Positions 1-13,170 of a stretch of DNA of 56,377 nt are shown here, piece by piece. The DNA comes from Thermaceae bacterium. GTDB lineage: Bacteria; Deinococcota; Deinococci; Deinococcales; Marinithermaceae. Made by a program: the position numbers and the translations under genes. The stretch is from assembly GCA_027061845.1 (NCBI GenBank), contig JAMOVS010000037.1, forward strand, positions 1-56,377, read 5' to 3'. The notes beneath the pieces were generated by a model. The model saw only the letters and a list, made by a program, of their open reading frames with translations. It was not told where the DNA came from and did no database searches. The first letter of the stretch is position 1; every line of letters starts with the position of its first letter.

Positions 1-2
1 AG

Positions 3-317
3 CCCACCCGCTGCCTGATCTGGCGCTACCACACCTACTTCTCGCCGCCCGAGCTGGTCAAGGAGGTGATCGAGCCCGAGTGCCGGCGGGCGGGGATCGG
101 CTGCGTCGAGTGCAAGCGGATGCTCTTCGACTCGATGATGAAGGAGCTCGGCCCCATTCAGGAGCGGGCCGCCGAGCTTAGGGCCCACCCCGAGCGGGTG
201 CTGGAGGGGCTGGAGGAGGGCCGGAAGCGGGCCGCCGCCATCGCCGAGCCGGTGATGGAGGAGGTGCGGGAGAGGATCGGCCTCCTGCGGCCGGGGGCGC
301 GTCCTTGGGAAGACTAG
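3..317 (+). CDS. trpS: Tryptophanyl-tRNA synthetase, C-terminal part (truncated by window start)
   Basis: Frame open from nt 3: PTRCLIWRYHTYFSPPELVKEVIEPECRRAGIGCVECKRMLFDSMMKELGPIQERAAEL, typical TrpRS C-terminus. Confidence 0.85.
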   Translation, partial: PTRCLIWRYHTYFSPPELVKEVIEPECRRAGIGCVECKRMLFDSMMKELGPIQERAAELRAHPERVLEGLEEGRKRAAAIAEPVMEEVRERIGLLRPGARPWED

Positions 318-979
318 TCCTCCGCTTCGGGGAGTTCGAGGGCAGCGCCCGGGAGCTGAAAGCGGCGCTTTTGAAGGGGGAGATCGCCCCCGAGGCGATC
401 CCGCTGGCGTCGCTGGTCGAGGCGGCGCTTTCCCAGGCCGAGGGCTGGCCCCTGCTCGAGCGGGCCCGGCTCGCCCCCGAGCTGGCCGCGCTCTTGCTGC
501 TTCGCTTTTCGCTGCCGGAAGAGGAGGAGGCCGACCCGGAGGCGGCCGCCCACCGCACCGTGGGGGCGCTCTTCGACCTCGAGCGGGCGGCCGAGCTGCT
601 CGCCGAGCGGGCCCGCTCGCGGGGGGATCGGCTTCCCGCGCGTCCGCCGCCGCTGCCGCCGGACCCGCGAATCGCCCGGGTCGAGGTGCGGCGGCTCGCC
701 CGCTTGGCGCCGCCGGCGCGGCCCCGGCTTTTGCTCGGGGCGATCGCGGGCTTCGGCCTGCGCGAGGCCTGGCGGCGGATGCGGGCCCTTCTCGCCCACA
801 CCCCGAGGCTTTCCTTCGACCGCCTCGCGCCCCGGCGTTTCTTGCCCCGGGCGGTGCACCTGGCGGCGCTTTTGGAGGCGGCCCGGCGGGGCTGGGTCGA
901 GCTCTGGCAGCCGGAGCCCTACGGCCCCATCGAGGTGCTGCGGAGGGCCCCCGGGGAGGAGCTCGACGACGCGGTATAG
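305..979 (+). CDS. scpA: Segregation and condensation protein A-like
   Basis: LVLRFGEFEGSARELKAALLKGEIAPEAIPLASL...; ScpA-like start and length; overlaps trpS end. Confidence 0.7.
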   Translation: MGRLVLRFGEFEGSARELKAALLKGEIAPEAIPLASLVEAALSQAEGWPLLERARLAPELAALLLLRFSLPEEEEADPEAAAHRTVGALFDLERAAELLAERARSRGDRLPARPPPLPPDPRIARVEVRRLARLAPPARPRLLLGAIAGFGLREAWRRMRALLAHTPRLSFDRLAPRRFLPRAVHLAALLEAARRGWVELWQPEPYGPIEVLRRAPGEELDDAV

Positions 980-987
980 TGGCGGCG

Positions 988-2394
<1,407 letters not shown>

Positions 2395-2406
2395 GGAGGT
2401 GGCAGC

Positions 2407-2682
2407 ATGCAGCGTTGCTACGTGGACGTCCAGAAGGCCGAGGGCTGCAAGACCGAGATCGCGGAGCGCATCCGGACCTGGTTGCGGGAGCACGGCTTCC
2501 AATCGGTGGAGCTCCGGCCGGTGAGCGGGCATCGCTACTACGCGATCCACCTGAACGGGCTGCCCGACCCGGTGCCCGGGGTGGTGCTGGCGGAGGAGGA
2601 CCTCGAGGACCCCGAGGTGCTCATCGCCACCCTCGAGGCCGCCCGGGTCGTCTTCGACCACGAGACCGGCAAGGCCGACTAG
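2407..2682 (+). CDS. Conserved small protein of unknown function (91 aa), paralogue of preceding ORF
   Basis: RBS-like GAGGTGGCAGC before ATG; C-terminal half aligns without gaps to the 2119-2394 product. Confidence 0.75.
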   Translation: MQRCYVDVQKAEGCKTEIAERIRTWLREHGFQSVELRPVSGHRYYAIHLNGLPDPVPGVVLAEEDLEDPEVLIATLEAARVVFDHETGKAD

Positions 2683-2692
2683 GGGGAGACCG

Positions 2693-3040
2693 GTGGTGAC
2701 CTTTTACTGCAAGAAGGGCTGCCGCACCTGCCAGAAGGCCCGGGACTGGCTGGAGGCGCACGGGGTTCCCTACCGCTTCGTCGACTACACCAAGGAGCCG
2801 CCGCCGGAGGAGCTCGTCCGAAAGATCATCGCCGAGTTCGGCGAGGGGGCGCTCCGCCGCCGCCACAAGCGCTTCAAGGAGCTCAAGGACCGGGGCCCAA
2901 AGGCCTGGATCGAGGCCATCCGCGAGGATCCCGGGCTCCTGATCCGCCCCATCCTGGTCTTCGAGGACGGCCGCTACGCGGTGGGGTTCGACCCCGAGTA
3001 CTGGGAATCGCTCTTCGGTGATACGCGTTCGCGGGCTTAG
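2693..3040 (+). CDS. ArsC/Spx family thioredoxin-fold protein
   Basis: MVTFYCKKGCRTCQKARDWLEAHGVPYRFVDYTKEPP...LIRPILV, CxxC and RP motif of the ArsC/Spx family. Confidence 0.85.
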   Translation: MVTFYCKKGCRTCQKARDWLEAHGVPYRFVDYTKEPPPEELVRKIIAEFGEGALRRRHKRFKELKDRGPKAWIEAIREDPGLLIRPILVFEDGRYAVGFDPEYWESLFGDTRSRA

Positions 3041-3749
3041 AAAGCACTACCGCCGGACGCCGGCCCTCTTGGGGATCGACTTCGAGGTTCGGGAGGGGGA
3101 GGTTTTCGCCCTCCTGGGTCCCAACGGGGCCGGCAAGACCACCACCTTGCGGGCGCTCGTGGGCCTGATTCGAAGCCAGGCCGAGGAGCTCTACGTCGCC
3201 GGCGCCGACCCCCGGAAGGATCCCCTCATGGTGCGCCGGCGGGTGGGCTACGCCACCGGCGGGATGGGCCTATACGAGCGGCTTACCGGTCGCGAGCACC
3301 TGGTCTTCTTCGGCCGTTTCTACGGGCTTACAGGTCCAGAGCTCGCCGAGCGGATCGCCGAGCTCGACCGCGCCTTTGGCCTGGGCGAGGCCCTCGACCG
3401 TCAGGTCCAAGCGATGTCCAGCGGGATGCGGCAGAAGATCCTGGTGGCCCGGGCCTTCCTGCACCGGCCCCAGGTCCTGCTCCTCGACGAGCCCACCGCC
3501 GCCCTCGACGTCTTCGCCCGCCGGGCGCTTTTGGACCGGGTGCTGGAGGAGAAGCGGGAGGGGAAGGCGGTGCTCTACTCCACCCACGTCCTTCCCGAGG
3601 CCGAGGAGATCGCCGACCGGGTGGGCTTCCTCTACCGCGGGCGGCTCGTCTTCACCGGCAGCATCCCCGAGGCCAAGGCCCGCTACCGGGCCCCCACCCT
3701 GGAGCACGCCTTCATCCAGGCGGTGCGGGAGGTCGAGGATGCCGCCTAG
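3018..3749 (+). CDS. ABC transporter ATP-binding protein (NatA-like)
   Basis: Walker A GPNGAGKTTT, MSSGMRQK signature, LLLDEPTAALD Walker B. Confidence 0.95.
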   Translation: MIRVRGLRKHYRRTPALLGIDFEVREGEVFALLGPNGAGKTTTLRALVGLIRSQAEELYVAGADPRKDPLMVRRRVGYATGGMGLYERLTGREHLVFFGRFYGLTGPELAERIAELDRAFGLGEALDRQVQAMSSGMRQKILVARAFLHRPQVLLLDEPTAALDVFARRALLDRVLEEKREGKAVLYSTHVLPEAEEIADRVGFLYRGRLVFTGSIPEAKARYRAPTLEHAFIQAVREVEDAA

Positions 3750-4899
3750 CCGAAACGTCTTCTGGAAGGAGCTTCTGAGCTTTCTACGGGACCGCCGGAC
3801 GCTTTTTAGCCAGGTGCTCCTGCCCTTTTTCCTGATGCCCTTCTTCATGTTCGCCCCCGGCTACCTGGTGGAGCGGCTCAGCCAGCAGACCGCCGCCGAG
3901 GTCCAGAAGGTGGCGGTGAAGGGGATCCCCGCCGAGCTCGAGGAGGCGCTCTCGAAAGCCGGGCTCTCGGTCTTCCCGGACCCCGACCCCGCCCGGGCGG
4001 TGCGCGAGGGCCGCGCCGACGCCGGCCTGGTCTACGACGGGCGGCGCTTCGTCCTCTACCTGAAGCTGGCCCAGGAGGGGATGCGGGCCGAGGTGCTCCG
4101 GGGCCGGATCCGGGCGGTGCTCGAGGACTACAAGACCCGCCTGGTGGAGCGCCGGCTCGCCCAGGCGGGGCTCGATCCCAAGGTGCTCGAGCCCTTCTCC
4201 GTCGAGGTCGCCGACGTCTCCCCGCCCAAGGCCCAGGGCACCAGCGTCTTCGCCTACCTGGTGCCGATGATGCTCCTGATGTTCATCCTCTCGGGGGCGA
4301 TGCCGGTGGTCACCGACGCCACCGCCGGCGAGAAGGAGCGGGGCACCCTCGAGGTCCTGCTCGCCACCCCCACCACCCCCCGGGAGATCCTCCTGGGCAA
4401 GGCGGCGGCGGCGATGGTGGCGGCGTTGCTGTCCACCGCCAGCGGCATCGGTGGCTTGCTGCTGGGCGGGGCGGTGGCCGCCCGCTACGCGGAGAGCCCC
4501 GAGCTGGAGGCGTTTTCCTTCCGCCTCGGGGCCGAGGCGCTTTGGGCCACCTTCGTCACCGGGGTGCTCTTCGCCGCCTTCGCGGTGGGGGTGATGATCT
4601 TCCTGGGCATGCTGGCGCGCTCCTACCGCGAGGCCCAGACCTACATGGGGTTCCTCTACATGGCGCTGGTGCTGCCGGCGGTGCTGGTGGGGATGGCCTC
4701 GAGCTTCCTCGAGCCGACGCCGGCCTACTACCTGATCCCGGTGGCCGGGCCGATGATGCTTCTGGACGCGGTGTTTCGCGCCAAGGCCGACCTGCTCGCC
4801 TACCTCTTCGCCTGGGGCTCGACCCTGCTTTACGCCGCCCTCGCCCTGGGGCTCGCCGCCTGGGCGTTCTCGCGGGAAGAGATCGTCTTCAAGAACTAG
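3739..4899 (+). CDS. ABC transporter permease (NatB-like)
   Basis: ATG within ATP-binding gene end; RNVFWKELLSFLRDRRTLFSQVLLPFFLMPFF..., six-TM ABC-2 organisation. Confidence 0.9.
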   Translation: MPPSRNVFWKELLSFLRDRRTLFSQVLLPFFLMPFFMFAPGYLVERLSQQTAAEVQKVAVKGIPAELEEALSKAGLSVFPDPDPARAVREGRADAGLVYDGRRFVLYLKLAQEGMRAEVLRGRIRAVLEDYKTRLVERRLAQAGLDPKVLEPFSVEVADVSPPKAQGTSVFAYLVPMMLLMFILSGAMPVVTDATAGEKERGTLEVLLATPTTPREILLGKAAAAMVAALLSTASGIGGLLLGGAVAARYAESPELEAFSFRLGAEALWATFVTGVLFAAFAVGVMIFLGMLARSYREAQTYMGFLYMALVLPAVLVGMASSFLEPTPAYYLIPVAGPMMLLDAVFRAKADLLAYLFAWGSTLLYAALALGLAAWAFSREEIVFKN

Positions 4900-4900
4900 C

Positions 4901-4929
4901 TTGACAGCCGCCCCCAGCGGTTCTAGAAT
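4901..4929 (+). promoter_or_regulatory. Promoter of ilv-leu operon: TTGACA-N17-TAGAAT
   Basis: Exact consensus -35 (4901-4906), 17-bp spacer, -10 TAGAAT (4924-4929). Confidence 0.85.
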
Positions 4930-4939
4930 CGCCGGCAAG

Positions 4940-5020
4940 ATGCCGTTCGCGACCGGTGGTTCCCTCGTCCTAGGCCTAGTACTCATTACCGGCCCGGGGG
5001 CGGGGGTCGCGCGCGTTTAA
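4940..5020 (+). CDS. ilvL: ilv operon leader peptide (26 aa) MPFATGGSLVLGLVLITGPGAGVARV
   Basis: ATG 10 nt after -10; Leu/Val/Ile run CTC GTC CTA GGC CTA GTA CTC ATT; stop 15 nt before a terminator hairpin ahead of ilvB. Confidence 0.8.
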   Translation: MPFATGGSLVLGLVLITGPGAGVARV

Positions 5021-5035
5021 AGAGAGCGGCATCCC

Positions 5036-5069
5036 AGGTCCCCGGGAAGACCCCGGGGACCTTTCGTTT
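5036..5069 (+). terminator. Attenuator (intrinsic terminator) in ilv leader
   Basis: AGGTCCCCGGG (5036-5046) loop AAGAC, CCCGGGGACCT (5052-5062), then TTTCGTTT. Confidence 0.8.
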
Positions 5070-5083
5070 AGGGGAGGCGGGAG

Positions 5084-6766
5084 ATGACGGGAGCAGAGGT
5101 TCTTTTGGAGGCGCTGGTCCGGGAGGGGGTCGAGGTCATCTTCGGCCACCCCGGGGGCGCGATCATGCCGGTCTACGACGCGCTGTATCGTCGGCGGGAA
5201 CTCAGGCACGTGCTCACCCGGCACGAGCAGGGGGCGGGCCACGCCGCCGCCGGCTACGCCCGCGCCAGCGGCCGGGTGGGGGTGGTGATGGCGACCAGCG
5301 GGCCCGGGGCGTTGAACCTGACCACCGCCCTGGCCGACGCGATGATGGACGCGACGCCGCTCGTGGCCATCACCGGCCAGGTGCCCACCACCGCGGTAGG
5401 CACCGACGCCTTCCAGGAGGCCGACGTCACCGGCGTGACCATGCCGATCACCAAGCACAACTACCTGGTCGCCGAGGTCAACGACCTGCCCCGGATCGTG
5501 AAGGAGGCCTTCTACATCGCCAAGACGGGGCGCCCCGGTCCGGTGCTCATCGACCTCCCCAAGGACGTGCAAAACGACGAGTTCACCGGCGGTTTCCCGG
5601 AGGCGATCGACCTCCCCGGCTACCGGCCCACCTACAAGGGTCACCCGCGGCAGATCGAGCGGGCGCTGGCGGCGCTCTCGAAGGCCCGGCGCCCGGTCCT
5701 GATGGTGGGCGGGGGCGCCCAGCACGCCGCCGAGCCCATCCGCCGCTTCGTCGAGACCACCGGCATCCCCACCATCGCCACCCTGCAGGGGCTCGGGGTG
5801 GTGCCGGCGGACGACCCCCGTTTCCTGGGGATGCCGGGGATGCACGGCACGGTGGCCGCCAACCGGGCCATCCACGAGGCCGACCTGATCCTCGGGATCG
5901 GGCTCCGCTTCGACGACCGGGTGACCGGCGACGTGGAGCGCTTCGCCCCCAACTTGAAGACCCTGATCCACGTCAACATCGAGCCCGCCGAGATCGGCAA
6001 GGTGATCGAGGCCCAGATCCCGGTGGTGGGGGACGCCGCCTGGGTGGCCGAGCGGCTGGCGGAGGGGGCCCGGCCCCTCGAGATCGCCGACTGGTGGCAG
6101 CAGATCCGCCGCTGGCAGGAGGAGAACCCGCTGCCCTTCCCCGACGACGGCGAGCTCCGCAGCCAGGCGGTGATCCGGGCCTTCGGCCGGGCCACCGGCG
6201 GCGAGGCGGTGGTGGTCACCGGGGTGGGCCAGCACCAGATGTTCGCGGCCCAGTTCTACCCGGTGAAAAAGCCCCGGAGCTTCATCAGCTCGGGGGGGCT
6301 CGGCACCATGGGCTTCGGCCTGCCGGCGGCGATCGGGGCCCAGGTGGCCAGGCCCGAGGAGACCGTGATCCTCTTCGACGGCGACGGCTCCTTCCAGATG
6401 ACGCTGCAGGAGCTGGCCACCATCAAGAAGTTCAACCTGCCGGTCAAGATCGTGCTCTTGAACAACGGCTTTCTCGGCATGGTGCGGCAGTGGCAGGACC
6501 TCTTCTACGAGGACCGCTACAGCGAGGTCTTCCTCGACGACTCCAACCCCGACTTCACCAAGCTGGCCGAGGCCTACGGCATCCCTGCCTTCGCAGTGGA
6601 GCGGCGGGAGGAGCTGGAGGAGGCGGTTCGGCGGGTGCTCGCCGAAGAGGGCCCGGTGCTGGCCGAGTTCCGGGTCAAGCCCGAGGAGGGGGTCTACCCC
6701 ATGATCCCGGCCGGCGGCAGCGCCGAGGACATGATCACCAAGCCCCCGAAGGAGGCGCGGGCATGA
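5084..6766 (+). CDS. ilvB: Acetolactate synthase large subunit
   Basis: MTGAEVLLEALVREGVEVIFGHPGGAIMPVYDAL...; RBS GGGGAGGCGGGAG. Confidence 0.97.
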   Translation: MTGAEVLLEALVREGVEVIFGHPGGAIMPVYDALYRRRELRHVLTRHEQGAGHAAAGYARASGRVGVVMATSGPGALNLTTALADAMMDATPLVAITGQVPTTAVGTDAFQEADVTGVTMPITKHNYLVAEVNDLPRIVKEAFYIAKTGRPGPVLIDLPKDVQNDEFTGGFPEAIDLPGYRPTYKGHPRQIERALAALSKARRPVLMVGGGAQHAAEPIRRFVETTGIPTIATLQGLGVVPADDPRFLGMPGMHGTVAANRAIHEADLILGIGLRFDDRVTGDVERFAPNLKTLIHVNIEPAEIGKVIEAQIPVVGDAAWVAERLAEGARPLEIADWWQQIRRWQEENPLPFPDDGELRSQAVIRAFGRATGGEAVVVTGVGQHQMFAAQFYPVKKPRSFISSGGLGTMGFGLPAAIGAQVARPEETVILFDGDGSFQMTLQELATIKKFNLPVKIVLLNNGFLGMVRQWQDLFYEDRYSEVFLDDSNPDFTKLAEAYGIPAFAVERREELEEAVRRVLAEEGPVLAEFRVKPEEGVYPMIPAGGSAEDMITKPPKEARA

Positions 6767-7277
6767 AGCAACGTCACCTGGTCAGCGTTCTGGTCGAGGA
6801 CCACCCCCGGGTGCTCACCCGCATCACCTCGATGTTCGCCCGCCGCGGCTTCAACATCGACTCGCTGGCGGTGGGCCGGACCCACCTGCCGGGGGTGAGC
6901 CGGATCTCGTTCGTGGTCGAGGGCGACGACCGCACCATCGAGCAGGTGGAAAAGCAGCTCAACCGCCTGGTCGAGGTGCTTAAAGTCGTGGACCACACCG
7001 GGCCCCGGCTGGAGCGCGAGCTGGCGCTGGTCAAGGTGCGGGTGGAGGGAATCGAGGAGCGGCTCGAGCTCAAGGAGATCGCCGACGCCTTCCGGGCCCG
7101 CATCGTCGACGTCGCCCGCCACGCCCTCACCTTCGAGGTGACCGGGCACCCGGCCAAGATCGACCGCTTTTTGGAAGAGCTTTCGAACTACGGCGTGTTG
7201 GAGACGATGCGCACCGGGGCGGTGGCGATGGACCGGGGCGAGCGGGTGATTAAACTGAAACCCCGAAGGGAGGCGGT

Positions 7278-7281
<4 letters not shown>
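6763..7281 (+). CDS. ilvN: Acetolactate synthase small subunit
   Basis: [42 protein letters not shown] overlap with ilvB. Confidence 0.97.
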
Positions 7282-9812
<2,531 letters not shown>

Positions 9813-9816
<4 letters not shown>

Positions 9817-9974
9817 CCGAGGGGCGGCCCGGCGGGGCGCAGGCGTTCCACCAGGTAGCGGTAGAGGGCTTCCAACGAGGATAGGGTTTGTTCGGGTCCG
9901 TCCGGGGGACGGACCCGGATCTCCAGGCGGCCGCCGGCCCGCTTGCGGATGACGATCACGTACCCCCGCTGCAC
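9813..9974 (-). CDS. Small ORF (53 aa) downstream of BTAD regulator: [53 protein letters not shown]
   Basis: Translated by hand; GTG start preceded by GAGG, 24 nt after the regulator stop; below the ORF-track size cut-off; its stop shares CTAG with leuA. Confidence 0.6.
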
Positions 9975-9998
9975 GGCCTCAGGTTGGCCGGGGGAGCG

Positions 9999-12900
9999 TC
10001 ACCGGTCCGTCACAAGCCGGGCGGCGAAGGTCTTCCGGTGGCCGGCGCGGAGTTCCGGCGGGATCCGGGCGGCCTCCGCCTCCAGGAGGGCCCGGGCCTC
10101 CTCCCCGGCGGCGGGGTGGAAGCGGGCGTAGACGGCGTAGACCAGCAGGCGCTCGGGCACCCCGGTGCGCCAGCCGTCGGCGTGGCGCCGGGCGGTCTCG
10201 GCGTGGCGCCGGGCGGCCTTTGGGTCCGTCGCCTCGAGGGCCAGGGCCATGAGCGCGTGCGCCCGGGCGGCGTGCCCGCCCTCGCCCCGCTCCTCCCAGT
10301 GGCGGATCGCCCGCTCCAGCCAGGGGATCGCCTCTTCGGGCCTTCCCTGGCGGTAGCGCAGCTCGCCGAAGGCGGTGTAGACGTGGCCGATCTTGGCCTG
10401 GTCGCCGAGCGCCCGCATCCCCGCCAGCGCCTCCTCCAGGGCGGCCTCGGCCTCCTGGAAACGGCCCATCTCGATCAGGGGCAGGGCCCGCTCCGAGGCG
10501 AAGAGCGCGTTCTCGCGGGGGGTGCCCACCGCCTGGGCCAGCGTCTTTCCCTGGTCGAAGGCAAAAAGCGATTCCCGGTAGCGGCCCAGCTTCCATTCCG
10601 CCAGGCCGATGAGCTCGAGCGCGTCCATCTGGGCCGGCAGGTCGGCGGCCCGCCGGGCCTCGGCGAGCAGCCGCTGGGCGCCCTCGAGGGCGGCGTGGTA
10701 GTCCCGGTGGAGCCAGCGACCGGTCAGCCGGTCGGCCCAGACCCGGCGGTAGGTGACCGGGTCGGGGTGCTGGCTCAGGGTCTCCAGCACCCGCCGCTGC
10801 TCCCGCTCGCCGGTCTCGTGGTCGCCGAGGCGGAAGGCCAGGGCGGCGAGGTTGCGCCGCACCCGGGCGCTCTGGCGGTGGTCGCCGGCCCGGGTGAAGG
10901 CCTCGAGGGCGGCCTCGAGGTGCTCCCGCTGCCGCCAGGGGTCGCCGGCGCGGTACTCCACCCAGGCGAGCAGAAAGCGGGCCCGGGCGGTGGCGGCGTC
11001 GCCGGCGGAGAGGCCCCAGGCGGCCTCGGCGTGCTCCCGGGCGGTCTCGAAGCGGCCCTTCTTCAGCGCCGCCTCGGCCGCGGCCAGGTGCCAGCGGGCC
11101 TCCAGGCCGGGGTCGGGCCGGGGCGGGGGGCCGAGCTCGAGGAGGTTGTCCAGGGTGTCGCGGCCCAGCTCGGTCTCGAGCTCCAGGCGTTCCAGCCGGA
11201 CCCGGTAGCGCTCGGCCTCGGAGAGGCCGGGACCGCGCTCGGCCCGGCGGTAGAGCACCACCGCCGTCGCCGGGTGGGGGCCGGTCCGGGCCTTCCGGGC
11301 GGCCTCGAGGTAGGCCGCCTGGGCGAGCTCGGCCCGGCCCCCTTCGGCCAGGTGCTCGGCGATCAGCAGCGGGTGCCCCCCGAGCTCGGCCAGGGCCGCC
11401 GCCCAGCGGCGGTGCACCGTCTTCGCCAGCGGCTGGGGAACGGTTTCCCGGAGTTCCGGGTAGCGGGGGAGGTAGCCCTGGGCCACGCGGTAGAGGAGCC
11501 CCGCCCGCTCGCCCTCGAAGAGCGCCGCCGCCGCCGCTTCCTCGCCGAGGCCGAGGGCGCGGGCGGCCAGCTCCGGGGTGGCCGGGCCCTTGGCGAAGAG
11601 CAGGAAGCGCACCACCCGCTGGCTCTCGGGGCCGAGCTCCTGCCAGCGCCGGAGCAGCGCCTCCCGGACCGAGCGGGGGAGCCGGAGCTCCAGGTAGTCC
11701 GGGGTGCGGTCGTAGGGGGTGGACCAACCCCCGGCGCTCAGGCGCAGCTCGCCGCTTTGGAAGAGGTCCTTGATGGTCTCGGTCAGGAAGCGGGGGTTGC
11801 CGCCGGTGGCCCGGTGGAGCCGGGCCGCGAAGCGGCGCCCGCCGGGGCTGCCGGAGAGCGCCTGGATCAGGGCGTGCACCCCGGCCTCGCTCAGGGGGCG
11901 GAGGGGCAGGGCGGCGACCAGACCCTCCGCCACCAGCTCGGCCGGTGGCGGGGTGCGGGCGGTCACCACCCAGGTCAGGCCCAGGGCAGCGGAGCGCCGG
12001 GCCAGGTAGGGGAGGAACTCGAGGAAGGCGGCGTCGGCGTTTTCCAGGGCGTCGAGCACCCCGCCGGGGGCGACGGCTTTGAGCCCGGCGACCAGCGCCT
12101 CGAAAAAGCGTACCCGGGCCTCGGGCTCGGTGATCGGGTGGGGGGAGGCCGGCCCCAGCTCGGGGAGGATCCGGGCGAGCTCGGAGCGAATCTCCTCGGG
12201 AAGCGTGCGGAGTTTCTTCTGGTGGGGTCGGAGCGCCTCGGCCAGGGCGCCGTAGGGGAGCTCGCTCAGGCTGGGGTAGAACCGGATCCAGAGCGCCCGC
12301 GGCCCCAGGTAGGCCTGGGCCAGCCGGGTCTTGCCCACGCCCTCCTCGCCGTGGATCCAGCGGAGCGGCTCCGGGGCCCTCTCCAGGGCGGCGAGCTCCG
12401 CTTCCCGCTCGACCAGCGGCGGGTTCTCCAGCGATGGCGGCGCGGGGGCGGCCTCGGGGCGGCGGGCCTCCCCCTTGCGGGCGGCCTGGAACTGGCGCTC
12501 GGTCTCGGGGCTGGGGGGGATGCCAAGCTCCTCCTGCAGCATGCGCTCCAGCCGGCGGTAGCGGGCCTCGGCCTCGCTCTTGCGGCCGGTCTTGGCCAGC
12601 AGGGGGAAGAGCCGCTGGTAGGCGAGCTCGAGGAGGGGGTCCCAGGCCAGGGCGGCCTCCAGGTGGCCGATCGCCGCCTCGGGGTCCTCGGCCTCGAGCT
12701 GTTCGGCGAGCCGGAGGTGGAGGGCGATCACCGCCTCCTTGAGCCGCTCGTTTTCCAGGTAGCGCCAGTCCTCGAAGCCCGAGGCCTCGGGGTGGAGCCC
12801 CTCCAGGAAGCTCCCCCGCACCAGCGCCAGCGCGGCCTGGGGACGTCCGCTGTGGTAGTGCCGCCAGAAGCGGTGGTAGTCGCTTCGCAGGTTTTGCAGC

Positions 12901-13157
12901 TCGATCCTGCCCTGCTGCTCCCGGAGGTAGGGGGCGAGCCCCCGCTGCCGCAGGCGGTAGAGCTCCTGGCGCAGGTTCCGGCGGGCGCGGGCGTCCGAGG
13001 CGTCCCAGAGCAGGGCGGCCAGGCGTTCGCGCTCGGCCGGGCCGCTCGCCGCCAGGTAGGCGAGCAGCGCCTGGCCTTTCTGGGTGAGCCCCGAAAGAGG
13101 CCGCCCGCCGGTGCTGGCGGCAAACGGCCCCAGGAGCCTAAGCTCCAGCGGGCGCAT
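9999..13157 (-). CDS. Large transcriptional regulator: BTAD/SARP-type N-terminus, AAA/NTPase core, TPR-like C-terminus (1052 aa)
   Basis: MRPLELRLLGPFAASTGGRPLSGLTQKGQALLAYLA... (winged-helix/BTAD start), GEEGVGKTRLAQ Walker A, helical repeats in C-terminal half. Confidence 0.85.
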   Translation of the reverse strand: MRPLELRLLGPFAASTGGRPLSGLTQKGQALLAYLAASGPAERERLAALLWDASDARARRNLRQELYRLRQRGLAPYLREQQGRIELQNLRSDYHRFWRHYHSGRPQAALALVRGSFLEGLHPEASGFEDWRYLENERLKEAVIALHLRLAEQLEAEDPEAAIGHLEAALAWDPLLELAYQRLFPLLAKTGRKSEAEARYRRLERMLQEELGIPPSPETERQFQAARKGEARRPEAAPAPPSLENPPLVEREAELAALERAPEPLRWIHGEEGVGKTRLAQAYLGPRALWIRFYPSLSELPYGALAEALRPHQKKLRTLPEEIRSELARILPELGPASPHPITEPEARVRFFEALVAGLKAVAPGGVLDALENADAAFLEFLPYLARRSAALGLTWVVTARTPPPAELVAEGLVAALPLRPLSEAGVHALIQALSGSPGGRRFAARLHRATGGNPRFLTETIKDLFQSGELRLSAGGWSTPYDRTPDYLELRLPRSVREALLRRWQELGPESQRVVRFLLFAKGPATPELAARALGLGEEAAAAALFEGERAGLLYRVAQGYLPRYPELRETVPQPLAKTVHRRWAAALAELGGHPLLIAEHLAEGGRAELAQAAYLEAARKARTGPHPATAVVLYRRAERGPGLSEAERYRVRLERLELETELGRDTLDNLLELGPPPRPDPGLEARWHLAAAEAALKKGRFETAREHAEAAWGLSAGDAATARARFLLAWVEYRAGDPWRQREHLEAALEAFTRAGDHRQSARVRRNLAALAFRLGDHETGEREQRRVLETLSQHPDPVTYRRVWADRLTGRWLHRDYHAALEGAQRLLAEARRAADLPAQMDALELIGLAEWKLGRYRESLFAFDQGKTLAQAVGTPRENALFASERALPLIEMGRFQEAEAALEEALAGMRALGDQAKIGHVYTAFGELRYRQGRPEEAIPWLERAIRHWEERGEGGHAARAHALMALALEATDPKAARRHAETARRHADGWRTGVPERLLVYAVYARFHPAAGEEARALLEAEAARIPPELRAGHRKTFAARLVTDR

Positions 13158-13170
13158 CGGTATCCCCAGC

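Noticed and set aside
4971-4980. CTAGGCCTAG palindrome in the ilv leader as an operator
   Set aside because: It encodes the CTA GGC CTA control codons; the leader-peptide explanation is sufficient
4976-6235. 419-aa minus-strand ORF antisense to ilvB
   Set aside because: His/Gly/Asp-rich shadow frame of a well-supported ilvB; no recognisable domain
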